Shown in pieces: positions 9,906 to 23,845 of a stretch of DNA of 64,000 nt (position 1 is its first letter; each line of letters begins with the position of its first letter). Source of the stretch: Epiperipatus broadwayi (taxonomy: Eukaryota > Onychophora > Udeonychophora > Euonychophora > Peripatidae); NCBI GenBank assembly GCA_028023455.1, contig JAQFVV010012405.1, positions 9,069,923 to 9,133,922 on the forward strand, read 5' to 3'. The position numbers and the translations under genes are program-made. The notes below the pieces were generated by a model. That model ran no database searches. It was not told where the DNA came from and saw nothing but the letters and a program-made list of their open reading frames with translations.

Positions 9906-12194
9906 ATATTTATTAAATAATAGTAAAAACAAATAATTAAAGGAAATATAGGAAGATAATATAACGATACAAAATCTACTAATATTTATAAATATTAATA
10001 GCCTAAGGAGTTTTTAAATTGTTAGCGCTTAAAATGAATTATCAATAAAGTTATTAAATATATTGTAAAATATATAACTATAGCATTGTGTATTTAGTCA
10101 AAAATGTTACACAGAATATTGATATCAATTCTATTTTCTATAAGTAGGTGAATTATTCCATTATTATAGTAATAATATTATTTTATTTTGTTTATAAATT
10201 TACTAACATGAAATATAAACGTACTCGCGTATATACATTATATTGAGATGAATTTCTGAAAAGGGGGAAGATGATATTTATAGTGAAAAATAATTCCTTG
10301 GTTTATAAAAATAAAAATAGGCTTAATTTTGCATTATTAATGTATAAACATAAACTGATTATAAAAATTACCAAACTTTTAATATTATTAAATTAATTAA
10401 AATTCTGTTAATATTGGGATGTGGACGGTCTATTTTAAATCAGAGTGATTTAGTTCCGTATTTTTAAAGTATTTTAGCATTTTATAAATATTGGAGAAAA
10501 CTATAGTTAGATTTTGGTCAATTAGATGTCATAGTAATCTTGAATACATACATATGGTAAAACATTATTATTTTTTTTAAACAAATCACGTTTTAAAAAA
10601 ATTATAAATTAGACTCTTAGAAAATGAGAATTATGCGAAAATGTATTACGGTAATAGGGCGTATTATTTACATGTATATAAATATATATTTATACACAAA
10701 ATATGATAAATCATCTAATTATTTAAAGAAATATAGTTTATTATATAATATAGGGTAAATTCAATCCCCGACAATTTGTTTTTCTGTTTTATTAATAGAA
10801 TTGAACTATGTGTATGTGTGTGTGAGCTTTTAATTTGGAAAAATATTTATTAAATATTTGCATTAAACTTTAAATGAAAGTTTTTATTTTGAAAACGGCC
10901 CAGCGTCATTGAAATAACTGCTCGTTTCAAAATAATTGTTAAGGTTAATTAAGGGTGCATTTTATACATACAAATTTGGTATTCTTTCTAGCTATTCATC
11001 ACTTCTGTTACTGAACAGTTCCTAGTAAACCTCGTTATTATAAATAACTCTTTTCCTCTATATTTTGTATGTGCAGGTACTTATGTTCAATTAATTAAAA
11101 GATTGAAATAAGAGAAAATATGAATGTTATAAAAATTATTTACAATAGAAAACTATTTAACAATGACTTGTGAACGACCATGGCCATTCCAATTTTAAGA
11201 GGGGAGAGGAGATAAAAAGTCAAAAAAACAACAACATTAAAATACACTGGAGGTGAGGTTTACGATGATTATACAAACCAGTACGTAAAACACAACTGTG
11301 ACTTATAAATTATGCTGCTTTATTTGATATTTTGCATGCTGTCTTAATTTCTATTCATTGTAACACTTCATTGTATTCTATCCTAAGTTACAGCTTTCCA
11401 ATAAAAACAAACATAGTACATTTCTTTAGAATGTTTTGCGATAACATATATATATATGTCATTTTGCATATTTTTTTATTTTATATTTTGAAAGCTGTTT
11501 GAATTTCAGGTTTTAATATATATCTAAAAGAAAATTTACATTAGACTAATAATAAATAGAAAAATTATGTGTATATACTTAAAGCATCCACGCAAATTGC
11601 TAATATCTTTAATATTTTGAATATTTTATAATCAAAAATGAATATAGGCATGCTAAAATTTAATATCAAGAATATCAATAGTTTTTGAGAATTCTTTTTA
11701 ATTAAAATGTTATTAAACGCGGTTTTATTTTACTTTATATAAATACGAACAAAAGATGATTAATGAACGAATAAATAAATATTAATTAAATATAAATAAT
11801 ATTTTTCAGTTTAAATAAATAGACAAACTATATATTAATTAATGAGAATTAGAAAATGATAAAATAATGCGGAAAATAAAAATAATGAAAAAAAAAGCGA
11901 ATAAATATATAAATTTAAAAAATAAATTGAAACTATAAATAAACTTTTAAAAATGAAATGAATGAATAAAATACCATTTAAAAATGCAAGATAAGCAATA
12001 AAGATCAAATGTGTAAAAAAAAATAATCCCATCAATTCTAAATTGATTACAAAAATAGACACACATACATGCATTTTTGAAATTGATTTATTGGAAACTC
12101 AAATACACTAGAAAGATCGGAGTCGGAATATCGAAAATAACTTTTAATGATGTCATTTTCGCCTTTAATATTCCTTAAGAACTCTTCATTTATA
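9906..12194. other. AT-rich intergenic sequence, nothing recognised
   Basis: Long AT-rich stretch with short TATATA and TG runs. The minus-strand frame 11835-12074 is a phenylalanine- and leucine-rich composition artefact. No repeat family was found. Confidence 0.5.
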
Positions 12195-12505
12195 CTTAAG
12201 GTAGAATTATTGCCAGGATATACCTACTATGTGATAAAATGTAATTTTCTTTTCAGTTTTTAATTAAAACAAAATTTTTCTTTTAAATAGGTACCTATAA
12301 TCAACTTAGATAGATATCCAATATTGTTTAGTAAAAAAATATCTAGCTATTTTTAATTGGAGAATAAGACAAGGATGAAAAACCCATCAAACCTCAACCA
12401 TTTCATAACGGATATTCCTGGTGGAAACCTTTGTCTCCTTCCCTGCTCCTTTGAGAATAGCAGTTGGAAAAATTTTATCCTGCAAAGGAAGACTGTTTTA
12501 TTTAT
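12195..12505 (+). mobile_element. SINE-A, copy 3 (old)
   Basis: Diverged copy of the family at 33947-34331. Shared blocks in order: AAAATTTTTCTTTTAAATA, AATCAACTTAGATAGATATC, ATATCTAGCTATTTTTAA, TTTGAGAATAGCAGTTG, and the 3' block AAGACTGTTTTATTTATTTA. The tRNA-like head is not recognisable, so this copy is 5'-truncated or decayed. Confidence 0.6.
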
Positions 12506-15489
12506 TTATATACCATATATATACACATAAACATATATTTCGGGTTCAACGGATTTGATGACGACCCAACCATTTTCAAGTTTGTAAAGGTTATTCATAA
12601 ATATTGCGATATACCTGTAAATTAGAAATTTCGTGCTTGTGTGTGTGTGTGTGCAAGTCAAAACTGAAAACAAATCAATCTATAATTACTTTTTTTAATA
12701 TTTATATATTTGAGTCAAAGGAAATAACGGAACACCTTGTGATGTTAGCAGTATACTTTCGAAGATTGGGTAGTACAGACATAGAATATATACCAATGTA
12801 ACATTATTATTTTTTTGTAGATGGATTCTTAAGAAAGTGGGCAGAAATACCTGATAAAAAGGGAAGCCAGTTTAATAAACCTTGAAAAAAATATCCAGAA
12901 GATAAGTTTGGTCAAATTATCTAAAACATTTACGTTCTACATTTCTGAATAGTTTAATATTTCATGCTATATAAAAAGTGAGAGAATAAAATCTATCAAA
13001 ACTGTATTCAGAAATTAATATTAAAGAGAGAGGCTGGCCATCATTGTGATGTGTTAAATATCCCTTCTCCTCGAAATAAAAACATTTTGTATCAAATCAT
13101 GTGGAAATAAAAAATCAAAACTTAATCGGAAACGGAATATGTAAGTTAGCTGACATTTCATAGTCACTAGTTTTTACAACATAAAGGTAAAAGAAATTAA
13201 ATGTCTGCATGTCACTCTTGTAATCGACCCATTATCTATAATTTTTTCAACAACTAAAAGGGTCTAGATCTTGCAATTAAAAAAGTTTCTCAAGCAACCA
13301 ACTCTTCTCGTCTGCAAAATATGGTAATGGGATATTCATTATTTGGATAGACATACCATAGTATTTTCTTGAATCAGTCATTATTCTGCAAAAACAGCTT
13401 AAATCCATTTGAATATTTTGAAGAGCCCATAGAACATTATTTTTAAACAACGTTGTGATCATCCAAGCAGATAAAGTTTTCTATTGAGACAGTTTTCACA
13501 ACAAAATATTAGTTTAAACAATATAATGGATAATACATATATCTTCCATGTCTTTTTCTTTAAATGTTCAGCCTCTAAGAAAGATTTTTGAATTATGATT
13601 GAGAGATAAATGTTTTCCACCAACATTTCTCAGACAAACCTGAATTTCAAATTCTTTTAAAGATTTTTTGGTGGACTATGGTTCATTAATTTTTCAAAAC
13701 ATTATTAAAATATTATACATTTCTTTCTTAAGTGGAATGTAAATAATTCTTGATGCTAATAGTGTGCTTTGATTGTATTAATAAGCCATCACTGTAAACT
13801 CATTATTTCAACTGATTCTTGTATGTACATATATCTTCAATATTTAGGCAAATAATCGGTTAGAGATAGGATGAAAGAAACTATTCCTTGCTCAAAAAGT
13901 AAATAGGTAAATGGATAAGTAGATACTATGTCAAGTAGATAAATATTAACTAAACTTAAACATCAATAGAAAAATGGGGGGAAAACAAAACAAAAAAAAA
14001 ACATTTGGGTATCATTGAAAATTATAATAGATTGTTTTCTTAATATAATAATAATACAAATAATAGATAGTAGATTAGGAAACAAATTGAGGTAAATGTA
14101 TAAATAGTGAAAAAGAAGTATCCAGGATTGTATAAGAATTAAAAAATAGATTAAGAAATAGAGTTAGAAAGTTAGAGATAAAATAAAATTGAATAACAAC
14201 ATATTTGATACTTTAAAAAATAAAACAAATATAAGAAATTATAACAATAAGTATTGAGACATAAAATAATCTTCTAATTAGAAATAAATAAATATCTATT
14301 TAGATCCATAAATTGACAGATAAAAGTAAAAAATGAGTAAGGATATAAAATACCATGTAATGAGTGATATCGATATTAAGTTTTAGTTTTCAGACATTTG
14401 TGTGAATATAGATAAGAATGTATATATATTAATGTTTACATATATTTAATTACCATCAAACGTCATAATGGAAGCATATAAAATTAAAACCATGACAAGT
14501 TGCTTTCTATTATAAATATCTTTTCTGATTCTTATAAATCGTTCCACTAAATTTAGAAATGGACAATATATTGAAATATAGACTTAATAAATAGGTTTAT
14601 TAATAATTTTTATTTAAAATTACTGGGAATACTCTAGATGTTATGGTCAAAAATACATTTTCGAAACTTTTTATGATGATAACATAGGGTTACTGTACTC
14701 AGACTATTGATAAGCTGCTTAGGGGTTGGTAATAAAATGGGCTTCATATATGAAAATCAACTGTGAATAACAAATAAATAGTGCCTGACCAAGATATTTC
14801 TTACTGCCTTGTAAAATATGAACTAGGTAATGTTCCCAATATAAATCCTTTTCTACCCCCCACACACACTTTTCTTTCTTCAGTCATTTAAGTTAATGTT
14901 GAGGTCAGCCAGAAAAAAGCCAGATCATCATCATCACCCTATGGGTCTGAGCAATCACACTTCCAACGTTTCATTACAAACACAGAATAGCTGATTCCAA
15001 TTCCTTTTTTTCACTTTTTTTTAACTCAAGCTCTCTAGAATTAAAAAAAGCAAAGATAGGTACAACCTTAGTAAGTTGGCAATTTATAATTGTGATCTTT
15101 ACTTGAGGAAGTGGAATCAATAAAGAGTCTGCTTGGGACTGAATTTGAGACATGAGTTTCAGCTGGCAAAGATTGTATGTTTGTTTAAGCATCTCTATTT
15201 AAAGAATTCCCTGTACCATGGAGGTGAATGAGGCTAGAAAATGTAGTCTAAAACTAGCTTGCCTTATCCAACTAGCTAAGTTATGGCTCTTAAAGGTTTA
15301 TTCATTACAACAATAGAAATAAATGGCAATAATATCAATAATAGTGGTGTGGTAGTACTGTAGTTACATTTCACAAATATGTCTTTGTTACATGTATATA
15401 CATAAAATGTGTGCCCATTTGATAATACTCTCCAAGACTAGAAAGTAGGCCTGGACTGGTGTTTACAGTGCTGTCAAAATTATAATTTC
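12506..15489. other. AT-rich intergenic sequence, no feature supported
   Basis: Includes a GC-richer patch at 14860-15300 of mixed composition, with minus-strand frames at 13277-13462 and 14974-15192. Neither frame shows a recognisable motif. No repeat family match was found elsewhere in the window. Confidence 0.45.
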
Positions 15490-15495
15490 GATACA

Positions 15496-16080
15496 GTGAA
15501 TAGCTACAAGTTTATTTTGAAGAGCAGATCAGTCCGAGATAGAAGATTGCATAATACTGAATTAGATGAAAAGTCTAATTTAGTCTCTTTTGTGGCTAGA
15601 ATTATTCCTTACTGTGGTAATGAAATGCTAATTGTATTAAAACTTGCCTTATACAATGATACCAGTGCTAATTTTATTAGTACCTACGTCCCAATCTTAG
15701 GTTAGATCATTAAGAGAAAATAAGCTTTTTTTACCTGCTGGAAAGCATTATTAAACCAACAGCATTAAACGATAAAATTGGAGACTTTGAGGCGCATGTT
15801 GGAACAAATAATAAACATTGGCAAAAGTTGTAAAAAATAATTGGGTTAATGCAGTAAACTTAAGAGATGTGTTGATATTGATTTTTGCACAACTCATGAA
15901 TTGATAAACACTTAATTTAGGCAGAAAAATCGCTATAAAAACATGAATGCATCCGCACTGATAATAAAAACATTTAATACATGACATTGTGTTTAGAAGT
16001 CAGAAAACTAAAGAAGATCATATTACCGTGCATTTAGCAGTGCAGATTGTTGGTCATAGATTAGTAGACTTAAAATTAAA
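15496..16080 (+). pseudogene. LINE B apurinic endonuclease domain, broken
   Basis: In the autonomous element this domain nicks target DNA to prime reverse transcription. The open part at 15496-15705 ends TSANFISTYVPILG, which corresponds to the family's 'FATIISAYAPT' strand. The catalytic GDFNARVG motif is present as GDFEAHVG at 15780-15803. Further on, a frame shift leads to RNRYKNMNASA near 15930 (family 'TWMHPRS') and then to RSQKTKEDHITVHLAVQIVG-like text, with HRLVDLKLK after it, near 16000-16080 (family 'CWTDHRLV'). At least three frame changes and several stops make it non-functional. The order and spacing argue strongly against chance. Confidence 0.82.
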
Positions 16081-16539
16081 ATGAAGATAAATAGTATTTC
16101 AATCATATTCATAAGAAACTGCTGTTCATTCTTTAGTAGATTGTATTAAATTTTTACAGCTATATAATCTGGACCTCCAGGCATATTACTGAATCATCAA
16201 ATTGTCTTACAAGTATGTTATAGATACAATAAAATATATTCTTGGCTTCACTAAAAGGGAGAATCATGATTTGTTTTATTACAATGTTCTTATTATTAGT
16301 AATTTTGATTAAAAGGAAACATGGCATATTTTAGTTAGGAGAATAATAAATTAAATAAGGAACTTCATAATAAGTATGGAGATATAAATACAGAAGTTCA
16401 ATGACTGACAACAAGACTTTAAAATGATTCATGAATTAAAACTTCCAAGAAGATGCAGATTTTGATCTGATCAAGGTCATATTTTTTTGAATGTCTGATA
16501 ATCACAGCATCTGAAGCAACTTATAAACCTATCACAAAT

Positions 16540-16800
16540 CAAAACAGTCCATACAATAGTGTCACTCAATGCAAGCCAGAGTAATCAATGAATGCCAGAA
16601 AGCTTGTGCATAAAATCCCTATCTAGTGCTTACTCATCCAATATCCCCAGACTAGTTTTTAGCTTGTGGCTTTCCATTGATTACTCTGGCTTGAACTGAG
16701 TGGCACTACTATATGGAGAGTTTTACCTGTTTTAATAACAGTTATGAGCAATCATAAGGAATGGTGATCATGTGATATTTAGTGGTTCAATAACACTCTC
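16540..16800. mobile_element. Family N element, copy 1, nested in LINE B
   Basis: Shares both ends with the N element at 25801-26366: AATAGTGTCACTCAATGC near the left end and CACTACTATATGGAGAG, ACCTGTTTTAATAACAG and GTGATCATGTGATATTTAG at the right. The inverted arms are GTGTCACTCAATGCAAGCC / GGCTTGAACTGAGTGGCAC. A central junction near 16670 has removed the CTGATGA box. Only AAAGCCACAAGCT and AAAACTAGTCTGGGGATATTGG-type sequence of the ribozyme remain, on the minus strand. It separates the endonuclease and reverse transcriptase parts of LINE B, so it inserted later. Confidence 0.75.
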
Positions 16801-16839
16801 TTATATAATGATAATGATATTTTGAACAGTTAAAAAAAC

Positions 16840-18270
16840 TATTTGAACATCTTTTGAATAATGATACAAAAATTGAGATCCTGGCTTTTAATGATATATC
16901 CATTTTACCAAATCAGGTAGATTTGGACAAATCTATAAAGCTTAGTGAAATCAAAATAACTCTGAAAAGGCCGGAGATACTGATGAAATACATGTAAAAG
17001 TTTTAAAATATAGTCGTGATATAAATATTAGAATTGTTTAAGGAATATATGGATCCATGAAGTTGTGTTGCTTGATTATTTTTTAAAGAATAAAGGAAAT
17101 ATACAAGATTGCAGTAATTAGTGTATAATATCATTATTACCTACTATAGCAAAACAACTTCAAGAATATTTGCTGAATAATTAATGGGCTTTTAAAAAAT
17201 CAAACACACTATGGACATATCTTCTATTGTCAGGGAAATGCAAGAAAAGTGACAGAACATAATATGTTTATATATAACTTTAAATGACTTTGTCAAGGAA
17301 ATTGATTTAGTTAATGGACAAGTTTATAGCATTATTTGAAACAGTTGGTTAACTTTCAGAATTATTTCATATTATATATTACAGTTGGAAAAATTGTGGT
17401 ATTTGCAATAAAAACATACCAAACAAGGATATGTGCTTGCTACAAAATTATTTCCAAATTTTATGACAATTACCTTTGGAAATAGACTGCTTAATAAAAC
17501 ATGGATCAAAATGCAAAATAAGTTTGATGGTGGAATTTTTTCATCTGAATCAATTAAAAGCAAAAAACGAACTTTTCTGTAAATTCTGTATTTATAGCAT
17601 GCAGATGACTGGGTTATTTTTATGACTTCAAAAGACTTTGGTTTAATAAGTAAGGTTAAATAAAATCAAGTTCTTTATCAGCCAGTGACAAAAGATAAAT
17701 CTTCAGGAACTTTTAGCTTGAATGGTTATTAACTTGAGAATATAAATCAGTTTAAAAGTTTGGTAGATTCACCTAAAATGATAATCTTAGATGTTGCAGT
17801 GGACCCCAATGGACTAGCTATGAATAGAGTTTTATTTTACCTAATTTATTGTATGGAAGTGAGTCTTCAATACCCAGCCAATAGAATATAAAAGTACTAG
17901 ATGTTTCATTTAAAAGTTTTTCCATAAAATTTTAAAAATGCAATAGCAAGACCATAAAATAAGTAAACATATTGTTCAGCTTGCTGGATATGATCTTCTA
18001 GAGTCCACTATTGTTAATCACATCTCCATTGGATAGAACATGTAAAACGAATGAACAGTGCAAGATTTTCTAAAAGGCATTTTATTGGTGAACTTGAGCA
18101 TGGTTTTTTGTGGGAGAGTAGATAATCTGAAATACATTCTAAAGAATCTGCAATATTGACTGTTTTCACTGGGGATATATGAAAGAGATAAAAATAGAAT
18201 ACCTTGGGAACTACAATTAGACATGGAGTTGAAGTATTTAAGAAATAAATATTCTCTGATGAAGAAATAA
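16840..18270 (+). pseudogene. LINE B reverse transcriptase and C-terminal region, broken
   Basis: The polymerase would copy the element's RNA at the nicked target. Text near 16845-17000 reads ILAFNDISILPNQVDLDKS then KLSEIKITL and DEIHVKVLKYS, the 'EIKxAI..LKxGKAPG.D.IPAE' entry region. The catalytic box is at 17598-17609 as H-A-D-D, where the family has Y-A-D-D (TAT to CAT). Then come DWVIFMTSKDFGLIS, a TYLG-region remnant, LPNLLYGSES near 17845, a HWIEHVKRMNSAR block near 18030, and IRHGVEVFKK near 18220. Stops and frame shifts occur throughout. Confidence 0.82.
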
Positions 18271-18483
18271 AATGGTAGTATTCCAATATATCAAACAAAA
18301 ATATGGACTAGCTGTTTTATATGGGACATATTGGGGGTTCACAGATGAGTTAGTGAAGTCATTGCAAAATTCATTTCTAGAGTAATTACATCCTCCTCTA
18401 TTTTTTAAATTGGAATAGCTATACTCTTTATGATTAATATAATAACAACAATAACAATAATAAAAGTACAAAATTTATTACAT

Positions 18484-18607
18484 AAAAAGTATTTAAAAAG
18501 TAGTAATAAAAAAACAAAGAAACTGAAAATCAATTTAAAAAAATAAAAAAGTATTTAAAAAGTAGTAATAAAAAAACAAACAAACTGAAAATCAATTTAA
18601 AAAAATA
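18484..18607. repeat. Two near-identical 62-bp tandem units
   Basis: AAAAAGTATTTAAAAAGTAG starts at 18484 and again at 18546. The two units differ mainly at one base (ACAAAG against ACAAAC), so the duplication is recent. Confidence 0.9.
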
Positions 18608-18613
18608 AAAAGT

Positions 18614-18760
18614 AAAGTCATATATCACATGACTCCACTTCTTTTTTAAGCTTGTAGGAAATAAACAAAGAGCTTTGCTAATTGCTCAACAAGCTCTGAG
18701 ATAAATGCTTAGCAAGAAAAAGCATTTAAAATATCTCGATCTGACCCCCCTCATCCCCTG
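18614..18760. mobile_element. Partial relative of the 48770-48961 fold-back element
   Basis: Shares ordered blocks with 48770-48900: AAGTCATAT/AGATC, ATCACATGACYC, TTAAGCTTGTA, RTAAAYARWGAG, ATAAATGCYTAGC and AGCAYTTAAAATATCTC. Only one arm is present. It is followed by a GC-richer unclassified piece to 18970. Confidence 0.65.
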
Positions 18761-19049
18761 GACAATGGTTTCATGCTTTTGGCACTCCTCAGAGAGACAC
18801 TAGGATAGCTTGAGACTCTAGATCTAAAAACACCAACCCAAAGTCAGCATTTATCTAAGAGTTGACTATTGAATAGAAAATCTGAAGTTTTCAGACATCT
18901 AAATGTTCTTCAAACCTAGATATCCAACTCAAATAGCTATATGGGATTGAGAGATCTTCAGCCAAACCATATATTAAAAGTCTTAGCAATATAACATCAC
19001 TTAATTTATTTTAAAACATATTGAAACAACTTTATAAATTTTTACATTG

Positions 19050-21267
<2,218 letters not shown>

Positions 21268-21430
21268 AAGTATAAAAAAGACCCAGAAAGAGACCACATG
21301 TGAGATGGATGGATGAAATAAGAAAGTATGCAGGAGCAATTTGGAAAAGAGAAGTTAGAGTTTGGAGAAGATGAATTGAATTTGGAGAGAAGACCTTCAT
21401 CCTGCAGTGGATTGATAATGATGATGATAC
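21268..21430 (+). mobile_element. LINE 3' end (family G) with (GAT)n tail
   Basis: Plus-strand translation reads MRWMDEIRKYAGAIWKREV, then VWRR, and after a stop EFGEKTFILQW. This fits the C-terminal signature of many non-LTR elements (RPRMRWMDDI.K.AG..W...A.D...WR.LGEAFIQQW). The sequence ends in GATAATGATGATGATAC, a microsatellite-type 3' tail. Only the last 50 or so codons survive, and a stop interrupts them. The minus-strand frame 21185-21400 is its shadow. Confidence 0.7.
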
Positions 21431-21431
21431 A

Positions 21432-21712
21432 TGAAACTTGAAAATTTTTTCAAGTTTTAATCAGGCTTAAAACTTTTATTTCAGCAGTAAGCCTGTATAT
21501 AACCCAGTTAAGTACTTACTAAAGGTAGATAAATAGGTATTTAGCAATTTTTATTCGGAAGCTAAAACAAAAAAAAATTCAAATCTTTATAAATTCGATA
21601 TTTCAAAAGTCAGTAAGTAATGGTTTTCATTTACCAATTCCCTAAGATTTTTGCCTTGCAGTGGACTATCTAAAGACTGTTTTACCTTTTTATCTATCTT
21701 GAATTACATAAA
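21432..21712 (+). mobile_element. SINE-A, copy 2
   Basis: Begins at TGAAACTTGAAAATTTTTTC, directly after the LINE G tail. Shared blocks with 33947-34331: AGGCTTAAAACTTTTATTTC, ATAACCCAGTTA, ATTTAGCAATTTTTATTCG, AGTAATGGTTTTCATTTACC, and the 3' block CTATCTAAAGACTGTTTTAC. The tRNA-like head is missing. Confidence 0.75.
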
Positions 21713-21892
21713 ACATATCTAATTTAAAATCAAAGATATTTTAAAGAAATCCCAATCAAAAAAAAAAATTAAATTAAAAAAAATACTATTAATAATAATT
21801 TCCATCTAATTTGTTCTATCTCTAATTATTTTTTATATTTATGCAAATACACATAAAAATCTATAATTTCACAATGTTTGTATATATAATGT

Positions 21893-23845
21893 TGATGTGA
21901 TGTGATGTGATGAGATGTACTGGGACTTCTCCTTAAGCAGAATCAGGAATCTCTCAGCAACTATGCCCAAAGAAACCTGTTAGCCACGTTACTTTCCCCT
22001 TCCATTCCCCACCCTAAGCTTTCCCATAATCTGCTCCATCCCATTTCCACAACATAATCTTTGTCAACTCTATGGTCTTTATATCTAAATTCCCCTTATC
22101 TTTTCCCAAACCCAGCATAAAAACCAATAACTCAAATTTCTGTATAATCACTTTGTTCATATTTATTCTACCATAACTTCATTATTTGTACCCTTTCTGC
22201 TTTCGAGCCTTTACATTCAATCAACAGATGCCTAATATTTTCTATACCGTCCTCACACAATTTGCACACTAAATCACCCATAGTTTTCCATTTACATGTA
22301 TATTCTCTTGTTGCTAAAGATCCTGCTCGAGCCTTAAACAATAAACTACTTTCTTTACAATTATCATAAATTAACTCGCACTCAATGTTCCGTTTACTTC
22401 TATATATATTTAAACACTTCTTTCCCTCCATACTAGTTCTCCATCTCTCCAACTCCTATTTTTTATTAATGAATCAATTCTTTTATCCTATTCCTTACCA
22501 CTATAACACTCAACAATCCTCTCAACACAATCATCCCACCTTTTATACAAGTATACTGATATAAATTCTTTATCCCAAAACTTTTGCATGCTGCATTACC
22601 TTTCTCACCTATCTTGTTACCTGCTCTTTACTCATAACCCAATTAAACACTATTTTGGATATTCTTTTACTATCCATAAACTGCAACCTACAAAACATTT
22701 TCATTTTACTTTTTGCATCTTTCATATAAAAACTTGACCATCCAATTTCTCCTTGAATTGCCTCCTTCGCTGTCCACACCTTTGCATCTAATGCATGTCT
22801 TCCTACTTCCCTTTGAACTTTTTCTAAATAATCTAAAACCCTTTTATTAATACATAATGCATCATTACCATATGTTAACCCTGCTACTGCAACTCTCTCC
22901 CATACAATTCTAGCTACATCATTTTTATTATATGAAAATGCTATTAGTTTCTTTACCAAACCCTTTCTTTTCTTTCTTCATTTACCATTTTTTTCTCCCA
23001 TTCACCCAAGCAATTTTCCTGATTACTTAAGATGATTCCCAAATATCTATATCTATCCACCACACTTAACTTTATATCCCCTAATAAAAATTCTACATAT
23101 TCTCTTTCCTCAGTATTAACCATCATTATATTTGATTTTTCTTCACTAAATTTAATCCCCATCTCTTTACCCACCCTTGCACATGTCCTCAACATAATTT
23201 CCATATCTTCTCTTCTTTCTGCACACAAAAAGATATCATCTGCAAAAAAAAATCTGACAAAGTATGCCACCTATTAATGATATCTCTATCCCTCTTCCTA
23301 GTCTTTCTATTGCTTTCTCCATTTTACTCAAATACAACAAAAACAGATATATGGCATCCTTGCCTTAGTCCCACCCCATTTTTAACTTTAACTGATTCTA
23401 TATCCCCTAATTAACAAGTATAGTAATTATTTTCATATAATTTCTTAATAATATTTACTAACACTTCATCCCATTCCCAAATTTGCTAAAGTTGCCCATA
23501 ATCTATTTCTATTTACTCTATCATATGCCCTCTCTATATCTATAAAACTCATATATAATGATCTACCTGAATTCCTACTCATATCCATAAGTTGTGTAAC
23601 TACAAATAAACTATCTCCTATATGTCTATCATACCTAAAACCTCCTTGCATTTCCCCCACTACATTATTTTTTCCATCCATTTTACAATTCTTCCAGCCA
23701 CCATATATGAGAAAAATTTATATAAAACTGATGTTACCACTATCGGTCTATAATTATCTAACTTTCTATGATCCTTACCCTTTCCTTTAAATAATAATCT
23801 TACTCTTGTACTACTCCAAATAAAAAGGAATGAACATTAGTGCTC
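21893..23845 (-). mobile_element. 5'-truncated non-LTR retrotransposon, family C, copy 1
   Basis: The best-preserved LINE in the window. On the minus strand it starts inside the reverse transcriptase (truncated just before the 'LLFKGKG' box) and runs to a pentanucleotide 3' tail, seen on the plus strand as (TGATG)n at 21893-21911. The domain text matches a family I know from arthropods, especially ticks (..NYRPI.VTSV.., GLRQGC, FADD, GWSSF, ARAGSL, CCHC). A truncated sister copy lies at 4790-5501. Confidence 0.93.
22168..23830 (-). pseudogene. LINE C reverse transcriptase to C-terminal zinc knuckle
   Basis: Reading down the minus strand: RLLFKGKGKDHRKLDNYRPI, then ..TSVLYKFFS (23700-23820); the catalytic A box MSFIDIERAYDRVN (frame 23466-23681), which keeps the aspartate; KNGVGLRQGC near 23355-23390; the catalytic FADD box at 23235-23246; DRYRYLGIIL (frame 22953-23270); WERVAVAGLTYGNDALC and GWSSF (frame 22609-22959); then CKLCEDGIENIRHLLIEC at 22213-22266, a C-x2-C-x8-H-x4-C knuckle. 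The catalytic residues are intact, but at least four stops or frame shifts split the protein, and the endonuclease is absent through truncation. It cannot be active as it stands. Confidence 0.9.

Larger units (their letters stand above)
15490..18290 (+). mobile_element. Decayed near-full-length APE-type LINE, family B
   Basis: A non-LTR retrotransposon relic whose parts lie in the expected order on the plus strand: apurinic endonuclease (15496-16080), a nested family N insertion (about 16540-16800), reverse transcriptase (16840-17880) and the C-terminal tail (17860-18270). All frames are broken by stops and shifts. Endonuclease text such as NEMLIVLKLALYNDTSANF and GDFEAHVG, and tail text such as LPNLLYGSES and RMNSARFSKRHFIGELEHG, match the widespread 'endonuclease-reverse transcriptase' (RTE/BovB-like) family pattern. 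A second fragment lies at 60656-60930. Confidence 0.88.

Noticed and set aside
13277-13462. Minus-strand frame containing YFADE, a possible reverse transcriptase box
   Set aside because: No neighbouring reverse transcriptase motifs in any frame. A chance match.
18255-18275. CTGATGAAGAAA string
   Set aside because: Part of the LINE B tail. The two boxes are too close for a stem II.
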